64,000 bases of DNA from Pseudomonas chlororaphis subsp. chlororaphis (lineage in GTDB: Bacteria > Pseudomonadota > Gammaproteobacteria > Pseudomonadales > Pseudomonadaceae). Both the position numbers and the translations under genes were made by a program. Shown piece after piece: positions 9,548 to 21,059 of the stretch (the first letter of the stretch is position 1; the number at the start of each line of letters is the position of its first letter). The stretch spans positions 6,014,001 to 6,078,000 of the forward strand of contig NZ_CP027712.1 of the NCBI RefSeq assembly GCF_003945765.1. Reading direction: 5' to 3'. Below the pieces are notes generated by a model that ran no database searches, was not told the DNA's origin, and was given only the letters and a program-made list of their open reading frames with translations.

Positions 9548-10172
9548 CGCTGCTCAGGTGATGCTCGCCCCACCGCGGCAACATGTCTTGCGGGATGTTC
9601 AACAGGTTGAGAATCCGCGCCACGACAAAATCCACCAGGTCGTCGATGGTCTGCGGCTGGTGATAGAAACCCGGAGAGGCCGGCAGAATGGTCACGCCCA
9701 TGTTCGACAGCTTGAGCATGTTTTCCAGGTGAATGCTCGAGTAAGGCGCCTCGCGCGGTACCAGGATCAACTGGCGGCGTTCCTTCAGGGTGACGTCCGC
9801 CGCCCGTTCGATCAGGTTGTTGCAGGCGCCCGTGGCGATGGCCGACAAGGTACCGGTGGAGCAAGGCACCACCACCATCGCCGCCGGCGAACCGGAGCCC
9901 GAGGCCACCGGCGACATCCAGTCTTCCTTGCCATACACGCGGATCTGCCCGGCTGCCGCACCGGTGTACTCGGTGAGGAAGGCCTGCATGGTCTGCGGCT
10001 TGGACGGCAGGGTCACGTCGGTCTCGGTCGCCATCACCAACTGCGCGGCCTTGGAGATCAGGAAGTGCACTTCACGATCTTCGCGCACCAGGCAATCGAG
10101 CAGGCGCAGGCCGTACTGGGCGCCCGAGGCGCCGGTCATCGCCAGGGTGATGCGTTCCGGGCCGTTGTTCAT
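9540..10172 (-). CDS. ubiX: Flavin prenyltransferase UbiX
   Basis: Makes prenylated FMN for the UbiD decarboxylase of ubiquinone synthesis. 210 residues with the signature [18 protein letters not shown] at the N-terminus, [17 protein letters not shown] for FMN binding, and [20 protein letters not shown]. The start [16 protein letters not shown] overlaps the mpl stop as ATGA. A longer in-frame reading into the mpl region was rejected. Confidence 0.95.
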   Translation of the reverse strand: MNNGPERITLAMTGASGAQYGLRLLDCLVREDREVHFLISKAAQLVMATETDVTLPSKPQTMQAFLTEYTGAAAGQIRVYGKEDWMSPVASGSGSPAAMVVVPCSTGTLSAIATGACNNLIERAADVTLKERRQLILVPREAPYSSIHLENMLKLSNMGVTILPASPGFYHQPQTIDDLVDFVVARILNLLNIPQDMLPRWGEHHLSSDE

Positions 10173-11518
10173 CGCAGTGCCTCGGCCAGCTTGCCGTGCA
10201 GGCCGCCGAAGCCGCCGTTGCTCATGATCACCACGTGGGTGCCCGGCTTGGCCTGGCTCTTCACCCGCTCGATGATGCCTTCCAGGGAGTCGCTGACAAT
10301 CGACGGCACGCTGCACAGCGCGGCGGTGGTGCCCAGGTCCCAGCCAAGGTTGGCCGGCGAATACCAAACCACCTGATCGGCCTGGTTGACGCTTTCCGGC
10401 AGCCCGTCACGGTGGGCGCCGAGCTTCATGGAGTTGGAGCGCGGCTCGATGATCGCGATCAATGGCGCATCGCCGATGCGCTTGCGCAGGCCATCCAGGG
10501 TGGTGGCGATGGCGGTCGGGTGGTGAGCGAAGTCGTCGTAGATGGTGATGCCATGGACTTCAGCCACCTTCTCCATCCGCCGCTTGACGCTCTTGAACGC
10601 GCTCAGCGCAGCGATGCCCATGGCCGGCACCACGCCGACATGGCGCGCCGCGGCCAGGGTGGCCAGGGCGTTGGCGACGTTGTGCTGGCCGGTCAGGTCC
10701 CACTCGACCACGCCTTGGGCCTCGCCTTCGAACATTACTTCGAACTTCGAGCCGTCTTCGCTGAGTAGCTTGACCTGCCATTGGCCACCCGCTCCGGTGG
10801 TTTGCACCGGGGTCCAGCAGCCCATGTCGATCACCCGTTGCAGGGCCGGCTCGGTGGTCGGGTGGATGACCAGGCCTTCGCTCGGGATGGTCCGCACCAA
10901 GTGGTGGAACTGCCGCTCGATCGCCGGCAGATCTGGGAAGATGTCCGCGTGATCGAACTCGAGATTGTTCAGGATCGCCGTGCGCGGACGGTAGTGCACG
11001 AACTTCGAGCGCTTGTCAAAGAAGGCGCTGTCGTATTCATCGGCCTCGATCACGAAGAACGGTGTGCCGCCCAGGCGGGCCGACACCGAGAAATTCTGCG
11101 GCACGCCACCGATCAGGAAGCCCGGGCTCATGCCCGCATGCTCCAGCACCCAGGCCAGCATGCTGCTGGTGGTGGTCTTGCCGTGCGTGCCGGCCACCGC
11201 CAGCACCCAACGGCCTTGCAGCACATGGTCAGCCAGCCATTGCGGGCCGGAAACATAGGGCAGGCCCTTGTTCAGCACATATTCCACCGCCGGGTTGCCG
11301 CGGGACATGGCATTGCCGATCACCACCAGATCCGGCGCCGGGTCAAGCTGGGCCGGGTCGTAGCCCTGGGTCAACTCGATGCCCTGGGCTTCGAGCTGGG
11401 TGCTCATGGGTGGGTAGACGTTGGCATCGGAGCCGGTGACATGATGGCCCAGTTCTTTGGCCAGAACCGCCATCGAGCCCATGAAGGTGCCGCAAATACC
11501 GAGAATATGAATGTGCAT
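10169..11518 (-). CDS. mpl: UDP-MurNAc:L-Ala-gamma-D-Glu-meso-DAP ligase Mpl
   Basis: Peptidoglycan-recycling ligase that attaches the recovered tripeptide to UDP-MurNAc. From [20 protein letters not shown] it has 449 residues. The Mur-ligase ATP site is [24 protein letters not shown] and [11 protein letters not shown] are typical of the MurC/Mpl branch. An upstream in-frame ATG, 18 codons earlier, adds residues with no homology. It is coupled to ubiX by ATGA. Confidence 0.95.
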   Translation of the reverse strand: MHIHILGICGTFMGSMAVLAKELGHHVTGSDANVYPPMSTQLEAQGIELTQGYDPAQLDPAPDLVVIGNAMSRGNPAVEYVLNKGLPYVSGPQWLADHVLQGRWVLAVAGTHGKTTTSSMLAWVLEHAGMSPGFLIGGVPQNFSVSARLGGTPFFVIEADEYDSAFFDKRSKFVHYRPRTAILNNLEFDHADIFPDLPAIERQFHHLVRTIPSEGLVIHPTTEPALQRVIDMGCWTPVQTTGAGGQWQVKLLSEDGSKFEVMFEGEAQGVVEWDLTGQHNVANALATLAAARHVGVVPAMGIAALSAFKSVKRRMEKVAEVHGITIYDDFAHHPTAIATTLDGLRKRIGDAPLIAIIEPRSNSMKLGAHRDGLPESVNQADQVVWYSPANLGWDLGTTAALCSVPSIVSDSLEGIIERVKSQAKPGTHVVIMSNGGFGGLHGKLAEALR

Positions 11519-11709
11519 AGAAGGCCTCGTAAAACATCGAGGCAGGTTAGCGTAGAGGGCTGCAAATCGCACTCTTTAGCTGATGGGGAACAGGCTGTTG
11601 TCGCTGCCGGAGGCTGTGACGAGTTCTGTGGGGCTTTTGCCGGGGAATCGCTCGAACGCGGCTGGAGCCTTGGACTGCGGTTACCGACGTATCGGCGGTT
11701 GCGCCGCCT

Positions 11710-11789
11710 ATCGCGAGCAAGCTTCGCTGCTACAGATACAGTGCGCATTCCTGTAGGAGCAGCCGATCGACGCTCGATTGCTCGCGATG
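11710..11789. repeat. Inverted REP-like pair (GTAGGAGC family)
   Basis: ATCGCGAGCAAGCTTCGCTG then CTACAG (11710-11735) faces CTGTAGGAGCAGCCGATCGA... GCTCGCGAT (to 11789). The remaining part of the 292-bp gap between mpl and the sigma-54 activator shows nothing else that I can call. Confidence 0.7.
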
Positions 11790-11810
11790 AACGATAACCC
11801 GGCACCGCGC

Positions 11811-13724
11811 CTAGCGAGCGATCCCATGCTTGCGCAGCTTTCTATAGAGGGTGTTGCGGCTCACCCCCAGCTGCTCGGCGGTGTGGGTCATATGCCAGCG
11901 CTGTTGTTCCAGCACATTGAGCAAGGCCAGGCGTTCGGCATCGTCCAACGGGTATCCGCCCGCCTCCTCGACAGCTGCCGGCACCGGCGCCGGGCGGCCC
12001 TGGCGAATCATCGCCGGCACATCCTCTAGGCCGATGCGTCCGTCGTCGCAGAGCGCCGCCAGGGTGCGCAATACGTTGCGCAGTTGCCGCACGTTGCCTG
12101 GCCAGTGGAAGTCCAGCAGGGCCTGGCGTGCCGGGCCGTCGAGCGAGACCTGCTGGTCGCCGGCCTCTTGCGCCAGGAGAAAATCCAGCAGCTGGGATTT
12201 GTCGCTGCGCTCGCGCAGCGCCGGCAAGGCGATTTCCAGGCCATTGAGCCGGTAATACAAATCCTCGCGGAAGCTGCCATCCCGCACCCGCTCCAGCAGG
12301 TCCCGGTGAGTGGCGCTGATGATGCGCACGTTGACCGCCTGCGGCTCGCCGCCGATAGGCACCACCATGCGGTCCTCCAGCACCCGCAACAGGCGGGTCT
12401 GCAAGGCCAGCGGCATATCGCCGATTTCATCGAGGAACAGCGTGCCACCATCGGCCTGCTGCAACTTGCCGCGCATGCCTTCCTTGCGTGCCCCGGTGAA
12501 GGTGCCGCCGCGATAACCGAACAACTCGCTTTCGATCAGACTTTCCGGGATTGCCGCGCAGTTCAAGGCAACGAAGGCTTTCTCCGCCCGCTGGCTGGCA
12601 TGGTGCACCGCCTTGGCGAACGCCTCCTTGCCGGAGCCGGTTTCGCCGTTGATCAGCAGCGGCACATCGCGCTCGAACACGCGCAAGGATTTACGGAAGT
12701 CATCTTGCAGGGCCGCATCGCCCAGGCAGATCTCGGGCAGACGCGGACGCTCCAGCACCGCCCTCGGCGGCAGCGGTTGCGGCACGCTGCGCGGCTGGCC
12801 ACGCAACACCGCGAACAGATGTCGCCCATCACGGGTGCGCAGCGGCCAGCTGGCGCTGGCATTGACACTGGCGCGGCCCAGCAACTCGTCCAGCGAGCAG
12901 TCGAAAAAGGCTTCCACCGGTTTGCCCAGCAAGCCGCCGCGAATATGCCCCAGCAGATTCAAGGCGCTCTGGTTCACCGCGCTGATCCGCCCTTCCCCGT
13001 CGAATGCCAGCAAGCCTTCGCTGAACAAGCCGACGGACTCGGCCTGCAGGTGAAAACGCAGCAACCATTGATTGTCGAAATAGCGCAGGAAATAGCAGCT
13101 CTCGATCATCTTCGCCGAGAGATTGACCAGAGCCATGGTGTGGAACTGGCTCTGGCGCGACACATCCGGGCGCGCCGAGGAAACATCGAGCACCGCCAGC
13201 AGTTCACCGTGAGGGTCGAACACCGGGCTGGCCGAGCAAGTCAGGCCGGTATGGCGGCCACGGAAATGTTCGTCCTGGTGGATGGTCAGGGACTGGCGCT
13301 CCACCAGGCAGGTGCCGATACCGTTGGTGCCCTCGCAGGCCTCGCTCCAGTCGGCGCCGAGCCAGAGCCCGGCGCGCTCGAAAATCTTGCGCTCGGCGGG
13401 CGCGGTGACACAGTTGAGGATCACCCCGCGGGCGTCGGTCAGCAGCACCGCATGTCCGGCGCCGGACAGCTGCTGGTGCAGGCTGGTCATCTCGTTGCCG
13501 GCGATCTGCAGCACCTGCTGCAGGCGTTCGCGGCTTTCCAGCAGACGTCCGTGCTCGAGCACGGTGGGCGCCATGCTCAGGGCCGGGTCGAGGTGATAGT
13601 CCTCCAGGCAACGCAGCCAGGAGCGGGCGATGGAAGGATCGCTGCCGGGCCCCTGCAGATGGGTCTTGCCTTGGGTCACGGTCAGCACTTGCTGGGCGTG
13701 CCGGGTGAGGTGATTGCTGTGCAT
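11811..13724 (-). CDS. eatR: Sigma-54-dependent activator of ethanolamine catabolism (EatR-like)
   Basis: 637-residue AcoR-type enhancer-binding protein. The N-terminal half is a sensor with GAF-like sequence (CEGTNGIGTCLVE, then SASPVFDPHGELLAVLDVS) and a PAS-like segment around residue 240. The AAA+ domain has Walker A GETGSGKE near residue 358, GTFTGA near 405 (most relatives have GAFTGA) and Walker B GTLFLDEIGD. The C-terminal Fis-type helix-turn-helix is TAEQLGVSRNTLYRKLRKHG. It is divergent from exaC-eat-eutBC, the position of EatR (PA4021) in P. aeruginosa, which with RpoN controls ethanolamine genes. Confidence 0.88.
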   Translation of the reverse strand: MHSNHLTRHAQQVLTVTQGKTHLQGPGSDPSIARSWLRCLEDYHLDPALSMAPTVLEHGRLLESRERLQQVLQIAGNEMTSLHQQLSGAGHAVLLTDARGVILNCVTAPAERKIFERAGLWLGADWSEACEGTNGIGTCLVERQSLTIHQDEHFRGRHTGLTCSASPVFDPHGELLAVLDVSSARPDVSRQSQFHTMALVNLSAKMIESCYFLRYFDNQWLLRFHLQAESVGLFSEGLLAFDGEGRISAVNQSALNLLGHIRGGLLGKPVEAFFDCSLDELLGRASVNASASWPLRTRDGRHLFAVLRGQPRSVPQPLPPRAVLERPRLPEICLGDAALQDDFRKSLRVFERDVPLLINGETGSGKEAFAKAVHHASQRAEKAFVALNCAAIPESLIESELFGYRGGTFTGARKEGMRGKLQQADGGTLFLDEIGDMPLALQTRLLRVLEDRMVVPIGGEPQAVNVRIISATHRDLLERVRDGSFREDLYYRLNGLEIALPALRERSDKSQLLDFLLAQEAGDQQVSLDGPARQALLDFHWPGNVRQLRNVLRTLAALCDDGRIGLEDVPAMIRQGRPAPVPAAVEEAGGYPLDDAERLALLNVLEQQRWHMTHTAEQLGVSRNTLYRKLRKHGIAR

Positions 13725-13776
13725 TTCTTATTGTTCTCCCCGAGAGGTAAGACCCGGATCGCTCGTCAAACGAACC

Positions 13777-13878
13777 CTGTAGCCGCTGCCGAAAGCTGCG
13801 ATAAGGTCCGCAGGACCTTTGGCGGTTGCCAGAACGACGCCCGCGTTGCGGTCGATCGCAGCCTTCGGCAGCGGCTGC
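13777..13878. repeat. Inverted REP pair (GTAGCCGCTGCCG family)
   Basis: CTGTAGCCGCTGCCGAAAGC (13777) faces GATCGCAGCCTTCGGCAGCG (from 13854) across about 50 bp. A small internal hairpin AAGGTCC-GCA-GGACCTT lies in the loop. It sits just upstream of the eatR start. Confidence 0.8.
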
Positions 13879-13954
13879 ATCGACCTCTTCGGATCAGCGC
13901 GAAGCCCAGCATCCTCCAGCCATGGATGCATTGCAATGCTGCTTCGACCAATGA

Positions 13955-14007
13955 GTCACAGGCTGTGCCACAAGCGGTACAAAGTGTCACCCGACCTGTG
14001 CCACAAC
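13955..14007 (+). promoter_or_regulatory. Candidate upstream activator sites for EatR
   Basis: CTGTGCCACAA occurs twice, at 13963-13973 and 13996-14006, 33 bp apart (about three helical turns). Related GTCACA (13955) and GTGTCAC (13984) copies lie between and beside them. They lie about 70-120 bp upstream of the -24/-12 promoter, the usual distance for enhancer-binding protein sites. Binding by EatR is inferred from position only. Confidence 0.5.
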
Positions 14008-14077
14008 TGCCACATACGCCCGGCACGCAGCCGCTGAAACATTCGTAAATCCTTGATTTTACTGGCCTGCAACGCAG

Positions 14078-14092
14078 TGGCCCGGGCTTTGC
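14078..14092 (+). promoter_or_regulatory. Sigma-54 (-24/-12) promoter of exaC
   Basis: TGGCCCGGGCTTTGC has the invariant GG and GC elements with exactly ten bases between them. It is 67 bp before the aldehyde dehydrogenase ATG, and a sigma-54 activator gene is divergent next to it. This agrees with RpoN control of the ethanolamine genes. Confidence 0.8.
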
Positions 14093-14158
14093 TCTACGCT
14101 TTTACAAGCGCAACAGCGCGTCCTCCCCTATAAGCACAAAAGCCAGGAGATACCCACC

Positions 14159-15679
<1,521 letters not shown>

Positions 15680-15698
15680 AAACCAGCAACGCCAGGGA

Positions 15699-15732
15699 CA
15701 AGGGTGAAGCCGCCAACGCGGTTTCACCCTTG
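15699..15732 (+). terminator. Strong hairpin between exaC and eat
   Basis: CAAGGGTGAAGCCGC and GCGGTTTCACCCTTG form a 15-bp stem (one G-T pair) with loop CAAC, 19 bp after the exaC stop. No T-tract follows, so it may be an RNA-stabilising or partial-termination element rather than a full terminator. Confidence 0.6.
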
Positions 15733-15844
15733 GGGGCCGCTCGCGCAAGCTCGCGATGACGACCTCAAGGCAGAACACTCCATCGCCTTGCAACACCGAT
15801 CCGGTCTGCCGACCGGGCACAACAATAAGAACAGGTGAACCCTT

Positions 15845-17293
15845 ATGCCTAGCGAACATACCGGCGTGCAGTCGGCTGGCTCTTCGGTCGACTTTGAAAA
15901 AGTCGGCTCCGACTATTTCCAACAACGCGAACTGAAAAAAGGCGCGGCAGGCTGGGTCCTGCTGGTGGGCCTGGGCGTGGCCTACGTCATCTCCGGCGAC
16001 TACGCAGGCTGGAACTTCGGCCTGGCCCAGGGCGGCTGGGGCGGCATGTTCCTCGCCACCCTGCTGATGGCCACCATGTACCTGTGCATGTGCTTTTCCC
16101 TGGCCGAGTTGTCCTCGATGATCCCCACCGCTGGCGGTGGCTACGGTTTCGCCCGCAGCGCCTTCGGCCCCTGGGGCGGCTTCCTCACCGGCACCGCGAT
16201 CCTCATCGAATATGCGATCGCCCCAGCGGCGATCGCGGTGTTTATCGGCGCCTATTGCCAATCGCTGTTCGGCATCGGCGGCTGGATGATCTACCTGGCG
16301 TTCTACATCGTGTTCATCGCCATCCATATCTTCGGGGTCGGCGAGGCACTGAAGCTGATGTTTATCATCACTGCCGTGGCCGCCATCGCCCTGGGCGTAT
16401 TCCTGGTGGCGATGGTGCCGCACTTCTCGGTGGCCAACCTGCTGGATATCCCGGTCACCGAGGCCGTGGGTGCCAGCAGCTTCTTGCCGTTCGGTTATGT
16501 CGGTGTGTGGGCGGCGATTCCCTACGCCATCTGGTTCTTCCTGGCGGTCGAAGGCGTCCCGCTGGCCGCGGAAGAAACCAAGAACCCCAAGCGCGACCTG
16601 CCGCGCGGCCTGATCGGCGCCATGCTGGTGCTGCTGAGCTTCGCCCTGCTGATCCTGGTGATCGGCCCGGGCGGCGCGGGGGCCAACGCCCTGCTGACCT
16701 CGGGCAACCCGCTGGTGGAAGCCCTGGCCAAGGCCTACGGCGGTTCGACCTGGATGGGCAGCTTCGTCAACCTGGTGGGCCTGGCCGGCCTGATCGCCAG
16801 CTTCTTCTCGATCATCTACGCCTACTCGCGGCAGATTTTCGCCCTGTCCCGCGCGGGTTACCTGCCGCGCAAGCTGTCGGAAACCAACAAGAGCAAGGCG
16901 CCAGTCCTGGCGCTGGTGATCCCCGGCATCATCGGTTTCGGCCTGTCGCTGACCGGCCAGGGCGACCTGCTGATCCTGGTGGCGGTGTTCGGCGCGACCA
17001 TCTCCTACGTACTGATGATGGCCGCACACATCACCCTGCGCATCCGCCGCCCCAAAATGGATCGTCCGTACCGCACCCCGGGCGGCATCTTCACCTCCGG
17101 CGTGGCCCTGGTACTGGCCTGCATCGCTGTGGTGGCGGGCTTCCTGGTGGATCCGCGGGTGGTCATTGGCGCCGCGATCATCTATGGAGTATTAATTGCT
17201 TACTTTGCTTTCTACAGTCGGCATCACTTGGTAGCAGGCACGCCCGAAGAAGAATTCGCGGCCATTCAGAAAGCTGAAGAAGCCTTGCACTAA
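15845..17293 (+). CDS. eat: Ethanolamine permease (APC family)
   Basis: 482-residue inner-membrane transporter with about twelve predicted helices. GWVLLVGLGVAYVISGDYAGWNFG near residue 35 and PTAGGGYGFARSAFGPWGGF near 95 are characteristic of the ethanolamine branch of the amino acid-polyamine-organocation superfamily. It lies between the acetaldehyde dehydrogenase and eutBC and supplies their substrate. The start follows AACAGGTGAACCCTT. Confidence 0.93.
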   Translation: MPSEHTGVQSAGSSVDFEKVGSDYFQQRELKKGAAGWVLLVGLGVAYVISGDYAGWNFGLAQGGWGGMFLATLLMATMYLCMCFSLAELSSMIPTAGGGYGFARSAFGPWGGFLTGTAILIEYAIAPAAIAVFIGAYCQSLFGIGGWMIYLAFYIVFIAIHIFGVGEALKLMFIITAVAAIALGVFLVAMVPHFSVANLLDIPVTEAVGASSFLPFGYVGVWAAIPYAIWFFLAVEGVPLAAEETKNPKRDLPRGLIGAMLVLLSFALLILVIGPGGAGANALLTSGNPLVEALAKAYGGSTWMGSFVNLVGLAGLIASFFSIIYAYSRQIFALSRAGYLPRKLSETNKSKAPVLALVIPGIIGFGLSLTGQGDLLILVAVFGATISYVLMMAAHITLRIRRPKMDRPYRTPGGIFTSGVALVLACIAVVAGFLVDPRVVIGAAIIYGVLIAYFAFYSRHHLVAGTPEEEFAAIQKAEEALH

Positions 17294-17348
17294 CCGCCGA
17301 AAACCTCGACGCAGGGGCCACGTCCCTGCGTCGTCATGGAGAACCTGT

Positions 17349-18743
17349 ATGGCAAGTTTCGCCCACACCGTCGGCGCCCAGACCTACCGCTTCGACAGCC
17401 TCAAGGAGGTCATGGCCAAGGCCAGCCCGGCGCGCTCCGGGGACTTCCTGGCCGGCGTCGCCGCCCTCAACGACGGCGAGCGGGTCGCCGCGCAAATGAC
17501 CCTGGCGGACATTCCGCTCAAGCACTTCCTCGAAGAGGCGCTGATCCCCTACGAAACCGATGAAGTCACCCGGTTGATCATCGACACCCACGACAAGGCC
17601 GCCTTCGCCACCGTCAGCCACCTCACGGTCGGCGGCTTTCGCGACTGGCTGCTCAGCGACGCCGCCGACGAACAGAGCCTGCGTGCCCTGGCACCCGGGC
17701 TAACCCCGGAAATGGCCGCTGCCGTGTCGAAGATCATGCGCGTCCAGGACCTGGTGCTGGTGGCGCAGAAGATCCGCGTGGTCACCCGGTTCCGCGGCAC
17801 CCTGGGCCTGCGCGGGCGCCTGTCGACCCGCCTGCAGCCCAACCACCCGACCGACGAACCGGCGGGTATCGCCGCGAGCATTCTCGACGGCCTGCTCTAC
17901 GGCAACGGCGACGCCATGATCGGCATCAACCCGGCCACCGACAGCATCGCCTCGATCTGCGCCCTGCTGGAAATGCTCGACGCCATCATCCAGCGTTATG
18001 AAATTCCCACCCAGGCCTGCGTGCTGACCCACGTCACCACCTCCATCGAGGCGATCAACCGTGGCGTGCCGCTGGACCTGGTGTTCCAGTCGATCGCCGG
18101 CACCGAGGCGGCCAACGCCAGTTTCGGCATCAACCTCAATGTGTTGCAGGAAGGCTACGAGGCCGGCCTGAGCCTCAAGCGCGGCACCCTGGGGCAGAAC
18201 CTGATGTATTTCGAGACCGGCCAGGGCAGCGCGCTGTCGGCCAACGCCCACTTCGGCGTCGACCAGCAGACCTGCGAAACCCGCGCCTATGCCGTGGCCC
18301 GGCACTTCAAGCCGTTCCTGGTGAACACCGTGGTTGGCTTCATCGGCCCGGAGTACCTGTACAACGGCAAGCAGATCATCCGCGCCGGCCTGGAAGACCA
18401 TTTCTGCGGCAAGCTGCTGGGCGTGCCCATGGGGTGCGACATCTGCTACACCAACCACGCCGAAGCCGACCAGGACGACATGGACACCCTGCTGACCCTG
18501 CTGGGCGTGGCCGGGATCAACTTCATCATGGGCATCCCCGGCTCCGACGACATCATGCTCAATTACCAGACCACCTCCTTTCACGACGCGCTCTACGCCC
18601 GCCAGACCCTAGGCCTGAAACCGGCGCCGGAGTTCGAGCAGTGGCTGGCGAAAACCGGCATCTTCACCCAGCCCGACGGCAAGGTGCAGTTCGGCCACAA
18701 CCTGCCGCCGGCCTTCCGCCAGGCACTGGCACAGCTTCAGTAA
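17349..18743 (+). CDS. eutB: Ethanolamine ammonia-lyase large subunit EutB
   Basis: Adenosylcobalamin-dependent cleavage of ethanolamine to acetaldehyde and ammonia; this subunit carries the substrate site. 464 residues, full length, with [22 protein letters not shown] and [21 protein letters not shown], all conserved in EutB. The start was chosen at [15 protein letters not shown] after GGAGAACCTGT. It is coupled to EutC, 10 bp downstream. No eutA reactivase and no shell-protein genes are nearby. Confidence 0.96.
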   Translation: MASFAHTVGAQTYRFDSLKEVMAKASPARSGDFLAGVAALNDGERVAAQMTLADIPLKHFLEEALIPYETDEVTRLIIDTHDKAAFATVSHLTVGGFRDWLLSDAADEQSLRALAPGLTPEMAAAVSKIMRVQDLVLVAQKIRVVTRFRGTLGLRGRLSTRLQPNHPTDEPAGIAASILDGLLYGNGDAMIGINPATDSIASICALLEMLDAIIQRYEIPTQACVLTHVTTSIEAINRGVPLDLVFQSIAGTEAANASFGINLNVLQEGYEAGLSLKRGTLGQNLMYFETGQGSALSANAHFGVDQQTCETRAYAVARHFKPFLVNTVVGFIGPEYLYNGKQIIRAGLEDHFCGKLLGVPMGCDICYTNHAEADQDDMDTLLTLLGVAGINFIMGIPGSDDIMLNYQTTSFHDALYARQTLGLKPAPEFEQWLAKTGIFTQPDGKVQFGHNLPPAFRQALAQLQ

Positions 18744-18753
18744 GGACAGGCTC

Positions 18754-19578
18754 ATGGACAAACATCCGACCGACAGCCAGAACCCCTGGCTGGAGCTGCG
18801 CCGCCTGACCCCGGCGCGTATCGCCCTGGGCCGCACCGGCACCAGCCTGCCCACCGGCGCCCAGCTGGACTTCCAGTTCGCCCACGCCCAGGCCCGCGAT
18901 GCGGTGCACCTGCCCTTCGACCATGCCGGGCTGAGCAGCCAACTGGCCGAACGCGGCCGCGACAGCCTGCTGCTGCACAGCGCCGCCAGCGATCGCCACA
19001 GCTACCTGCAACGCCCGGACCTGGGGCGCAAGCTCAGCGACGATTCGGCCCAGGCCCTGCGCGATCACGCATCCGCCAATCCGGGCGGGGTGGATCTGGC
19101 GGTGGTCGTGGCGGACGGTTTGTCGGCGCTGGCGGTGCATCGCCATACCCTGCCGTTTCTCGCCCGTTTTGAAGAACAGACCGCGGCCGAAGGCTGGTCG
19201 CTGTCGCCGGTAATCCTCGTGGAACAGGGCCGAGTGGCGGTGGCCGACGAAATCGGCGAGCTGCTCGGGGCGAAAATGACCGTGATCCTGATCGGCGAAC
19301 GCCCGGGCCTCAGTTCACCGGACAGCCTGGGGCTATATTTCACCTACAACCCGAAGGTCGGGCTCACCGATGCCTATCGCAACTGCATTTCCAACGTGCG
19401 CCTGGAGGGCCTGAGCTACGGCATGGCGGCCCACCGCCTGCTGTACCTGATGCGCGAGGCCTGCAGGCGGCAGCTCTCGGGGGTCAACCTGAAAGACGAG
19501 GCCCAGGTGAACACGCTGGACAGCGACTCGCCCGACACCACCAAGGGCAATTTCCTGCTGGGGCCTGCAAAGCCATGA
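18754..19578 (+). CDS. eutC: Ethanolamine ammonia-lyase small subunit EutC
   Basis: Small subunit completing the B12-dependent lyase. 274 residues with [42 protein letters not shown] and the C-terminal CISNVR...AAHRLLYL stretch typical of EutC. It follows eutB after 10 bp, with TAAGGACAG as ribosome site, and ends the ethanolamine cluster. No terminator hairpin with a T-run is obvious before the next gene. Confidence 0.95.
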   Translation: MDKHPTDSQNPWLELRRLTPARIALGRTGTSLPTGAQLDFQFAHAQARDAVHLPFDHAGLSSQLAERGRDSLLLHSAASDRHSYLQRPDLGRKLSDDSAQALRDHASANPGGVDLAVVVADGLSALAVHRHTLPFLARFEEQTAAEGWSLSPVILVEQGRVAVADEIGELLGAKMTVILIGERPGLSSPDSLGLYFTYNPKVGLTDAYRNCISNVRLEGLSYGMAAHRLLYLMREACRRQLSGVNLKDEAQVNTLDSDSPDTTKGNFLLGPAKP

Positions 19579-19685
19579 CTTTTCGAGACGATTGCGCTTT
19601 TTCCAGGCTTTAGGCAGCATCGAAACACGGCTGCCCGAGTAATGAACCGTTTGCCGTCGTATCCATTCGAAGTTGAGGACAACTC

Positions 19686-20144
19686 ATGCGGATTACTCAA
19701 GCGACCCTCGAACACCTGGATCTGTTGACCCCCCTGTTCGTCAAATACCGCGAGTTCTATGGCGCCCTGCCTTTTCCGGACTCGTCCCGGGCCTTCCTGG
19801 AAAAGCGCCTGCGCCGCAAGGAATCGGTGATCTACCTGGCCCTGCCCGACGATGACGACAAGAAACTCCTCGGTTTCTGTCAGCTCTACCCCAGCTTTTC
19901 CTCCCTGTCCCTGAAGCGCGTGTGGATCCTCAACGACATATACGTCGCCGAAGACGCTCGCCGACAACTGGTGGCCGACAACCTGATCCGCACCGCGAAG
20001 AAAATGGCCAAGGACACCCAGGCCGTGCGCATGCGTGTTTCCACCAGCAGTGACAACGAAGTGGCGCAGAAAACCTATGAATCCATCGGTTTTCGCGAAG
20101 ATACCGAATTCAAGAACTACATATTGCCGATCAGCGAGGACTAA
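19686..20144 (+). CDS. GNAT-family N-acetyltransferase
   Basis: 152 residues beginning MRITQATLEHLDLLTPLF. FCQLYPSFSSLSLKRVWILNDIYVAEDARR is the GNAT beta-4/motif A region, and STSSDNEVAQKTYESIGF is motif B. Acetyl-CoA-dependent transfer to an amine is likely; the substrate is unknown. Ribosome site GTTGAGGAC. It starts 107 bp after eutC, and is also next to eutC in other Pseudomonas, but no functional link is evident. Confidence 0.88.
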   Translation: MRITQATLEHLDLLTPLFVKYREFYGALPFPDSSRAFLEKRLRRKESVIYLALPDDDDKKLLGFCQLYPSFSSLSLKRVWILNDIYVAEDARRQLVADNLIRTAKKMAKDTQAVRMRVSTSSDNEVAQKTYESIGFREDTEFKNYILPISED

Positions 20145-20288
20145 GCCCCCTCTGCAACCGCCCGATCACAACCTTCGACAGTGCCTGGGAAGACGCTGCC
20201 GAAGGCCACGATCTTTCGCCTCTGGCCAGCCAGCGCCGTCAAGACATCCCTCGCTACAAACTCAACGCCCATTTCACCTATCAGGTCT

Positions 20289-20294
20289 TATAAT
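20289..20294 (+). promoter_or_regulatory. Candidate -10 box of the DedA gene
   Basis: A perfect TATAAT lies 104 bp before the DedA start in an otherwise featureless 253-bp gap. No convincing -35 hexamer is visible 17 bp upstream. Confidence 0.45.
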
Positions 20295-20397
20295 GCCGAC
20301 CTTTTCGGGGCGTAAGATGAATCTGCGCCAGCTGTAAGTTTTTTGCCCCAGTCATCGCACAGGCCCGCAGAGCCGGGCTGTCACCACAGGTGCCCCA

Positions 20398-21054
20398 ATG
20401 GATTTCAACCCGATCGACCTCATCCTCCATCTCGACGTTTACCTCGACATGTTGGTGACCAACTACGGGCCATGGATCTACGCCATCCTGTTCCTGGTGA
20501 TTTTCTGCGAGACCGGCCTGGTGGTGACGCCGTTCCTGCCTGGCGACTCCCTGCTGTTCATCGCCGGCGCGGTCGCCGCCGGTGGCGCCATGGACCCGGT
20601 GCTGCTCGGCGGCCTGCTAATGCTGGCGGCGATCCTCGGCGACAGCACCAACTACATCATCGGGCGAACGGTGGGCGAACGACTGTTCAGCAACCCGAAC
20701 TCGAAGATCTTCCGCCGCGACTACCTGCAAAAGACCCACGACTTCTACGACCGACACGGCGGCAAAACCGTGACCCTGGCGCGTTTCCTGCCAATCATCC
20801 GTACCTTCGCACCCTTCGTCGCCGGCGTGGCCAAGATGCCGTACCCGCGCTTCTTCGCCTTCAGCGTGGCCGGCACCATCCTGTGGGTCGGCGGCCTGGT
20901 GACCCTGGGCTACTTCTTCGGCAACGTGCCGTTCATCAAGAAAAACCTGTCGCTGCTGGTGGTGGGGATCATCCTGCTGTCGCTGGTGCCGATGATCATC
21001 GGCGTGGTGCGCAGCCGCCTGGGCCGCTCGGCGGCAAAGGCTGAAAGCCACTGA
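20398..21054 (+). CDS. DedA-family inner-membrane protein
   Basis: 218 residues with the DedA signature: [23 protein letters not shown] in the first third (acidic residue and Pro-Gly turn), [17 protein letters not shown], and [19 protein letters not shown] with the conserved arginines. DedA proteins act in lipid carrier flipping and membrane-potential homeostasis. Unlike the 2.8 kb gene it has no PAP2 domain. The mtfA gene follows 5 bp after its stop. Confidence 0.92.
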   Translation: MDFNPIDLILHLDVYLDMLVTNYGPWIYAILFLVIFCETGLVVTPFLPGDSLLFIAGAVAAGGAMDPVLLGGLLMLAAILGDSTNYIIGRTVGERLFSNPNSKIFRRDYLQKTHDFYDRHGGKTVTLARFLPIIRTFAPFVAGVAKMPYPRFFAFSVAGTILWVGGLVTLGYFFGNVPFIKKNLSLLVVGIILLSLVPMIIGVVRSRLGRSAAKAESH

Positions 21055-21059
21055 TCGCT

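Noticed and set aside
12084..14048. A 654-codon plus-strand frame opposite eatR
   Set aside because: Shadow of the sigma-54 activator and continues through a REP pair. Composition not protein-like.
20035..20337. A 100-codon frame after the GNAT gene
   Set aside because: It begins inside the GNAT gene in another frame and crosses the likely promoter of the DedA gene.
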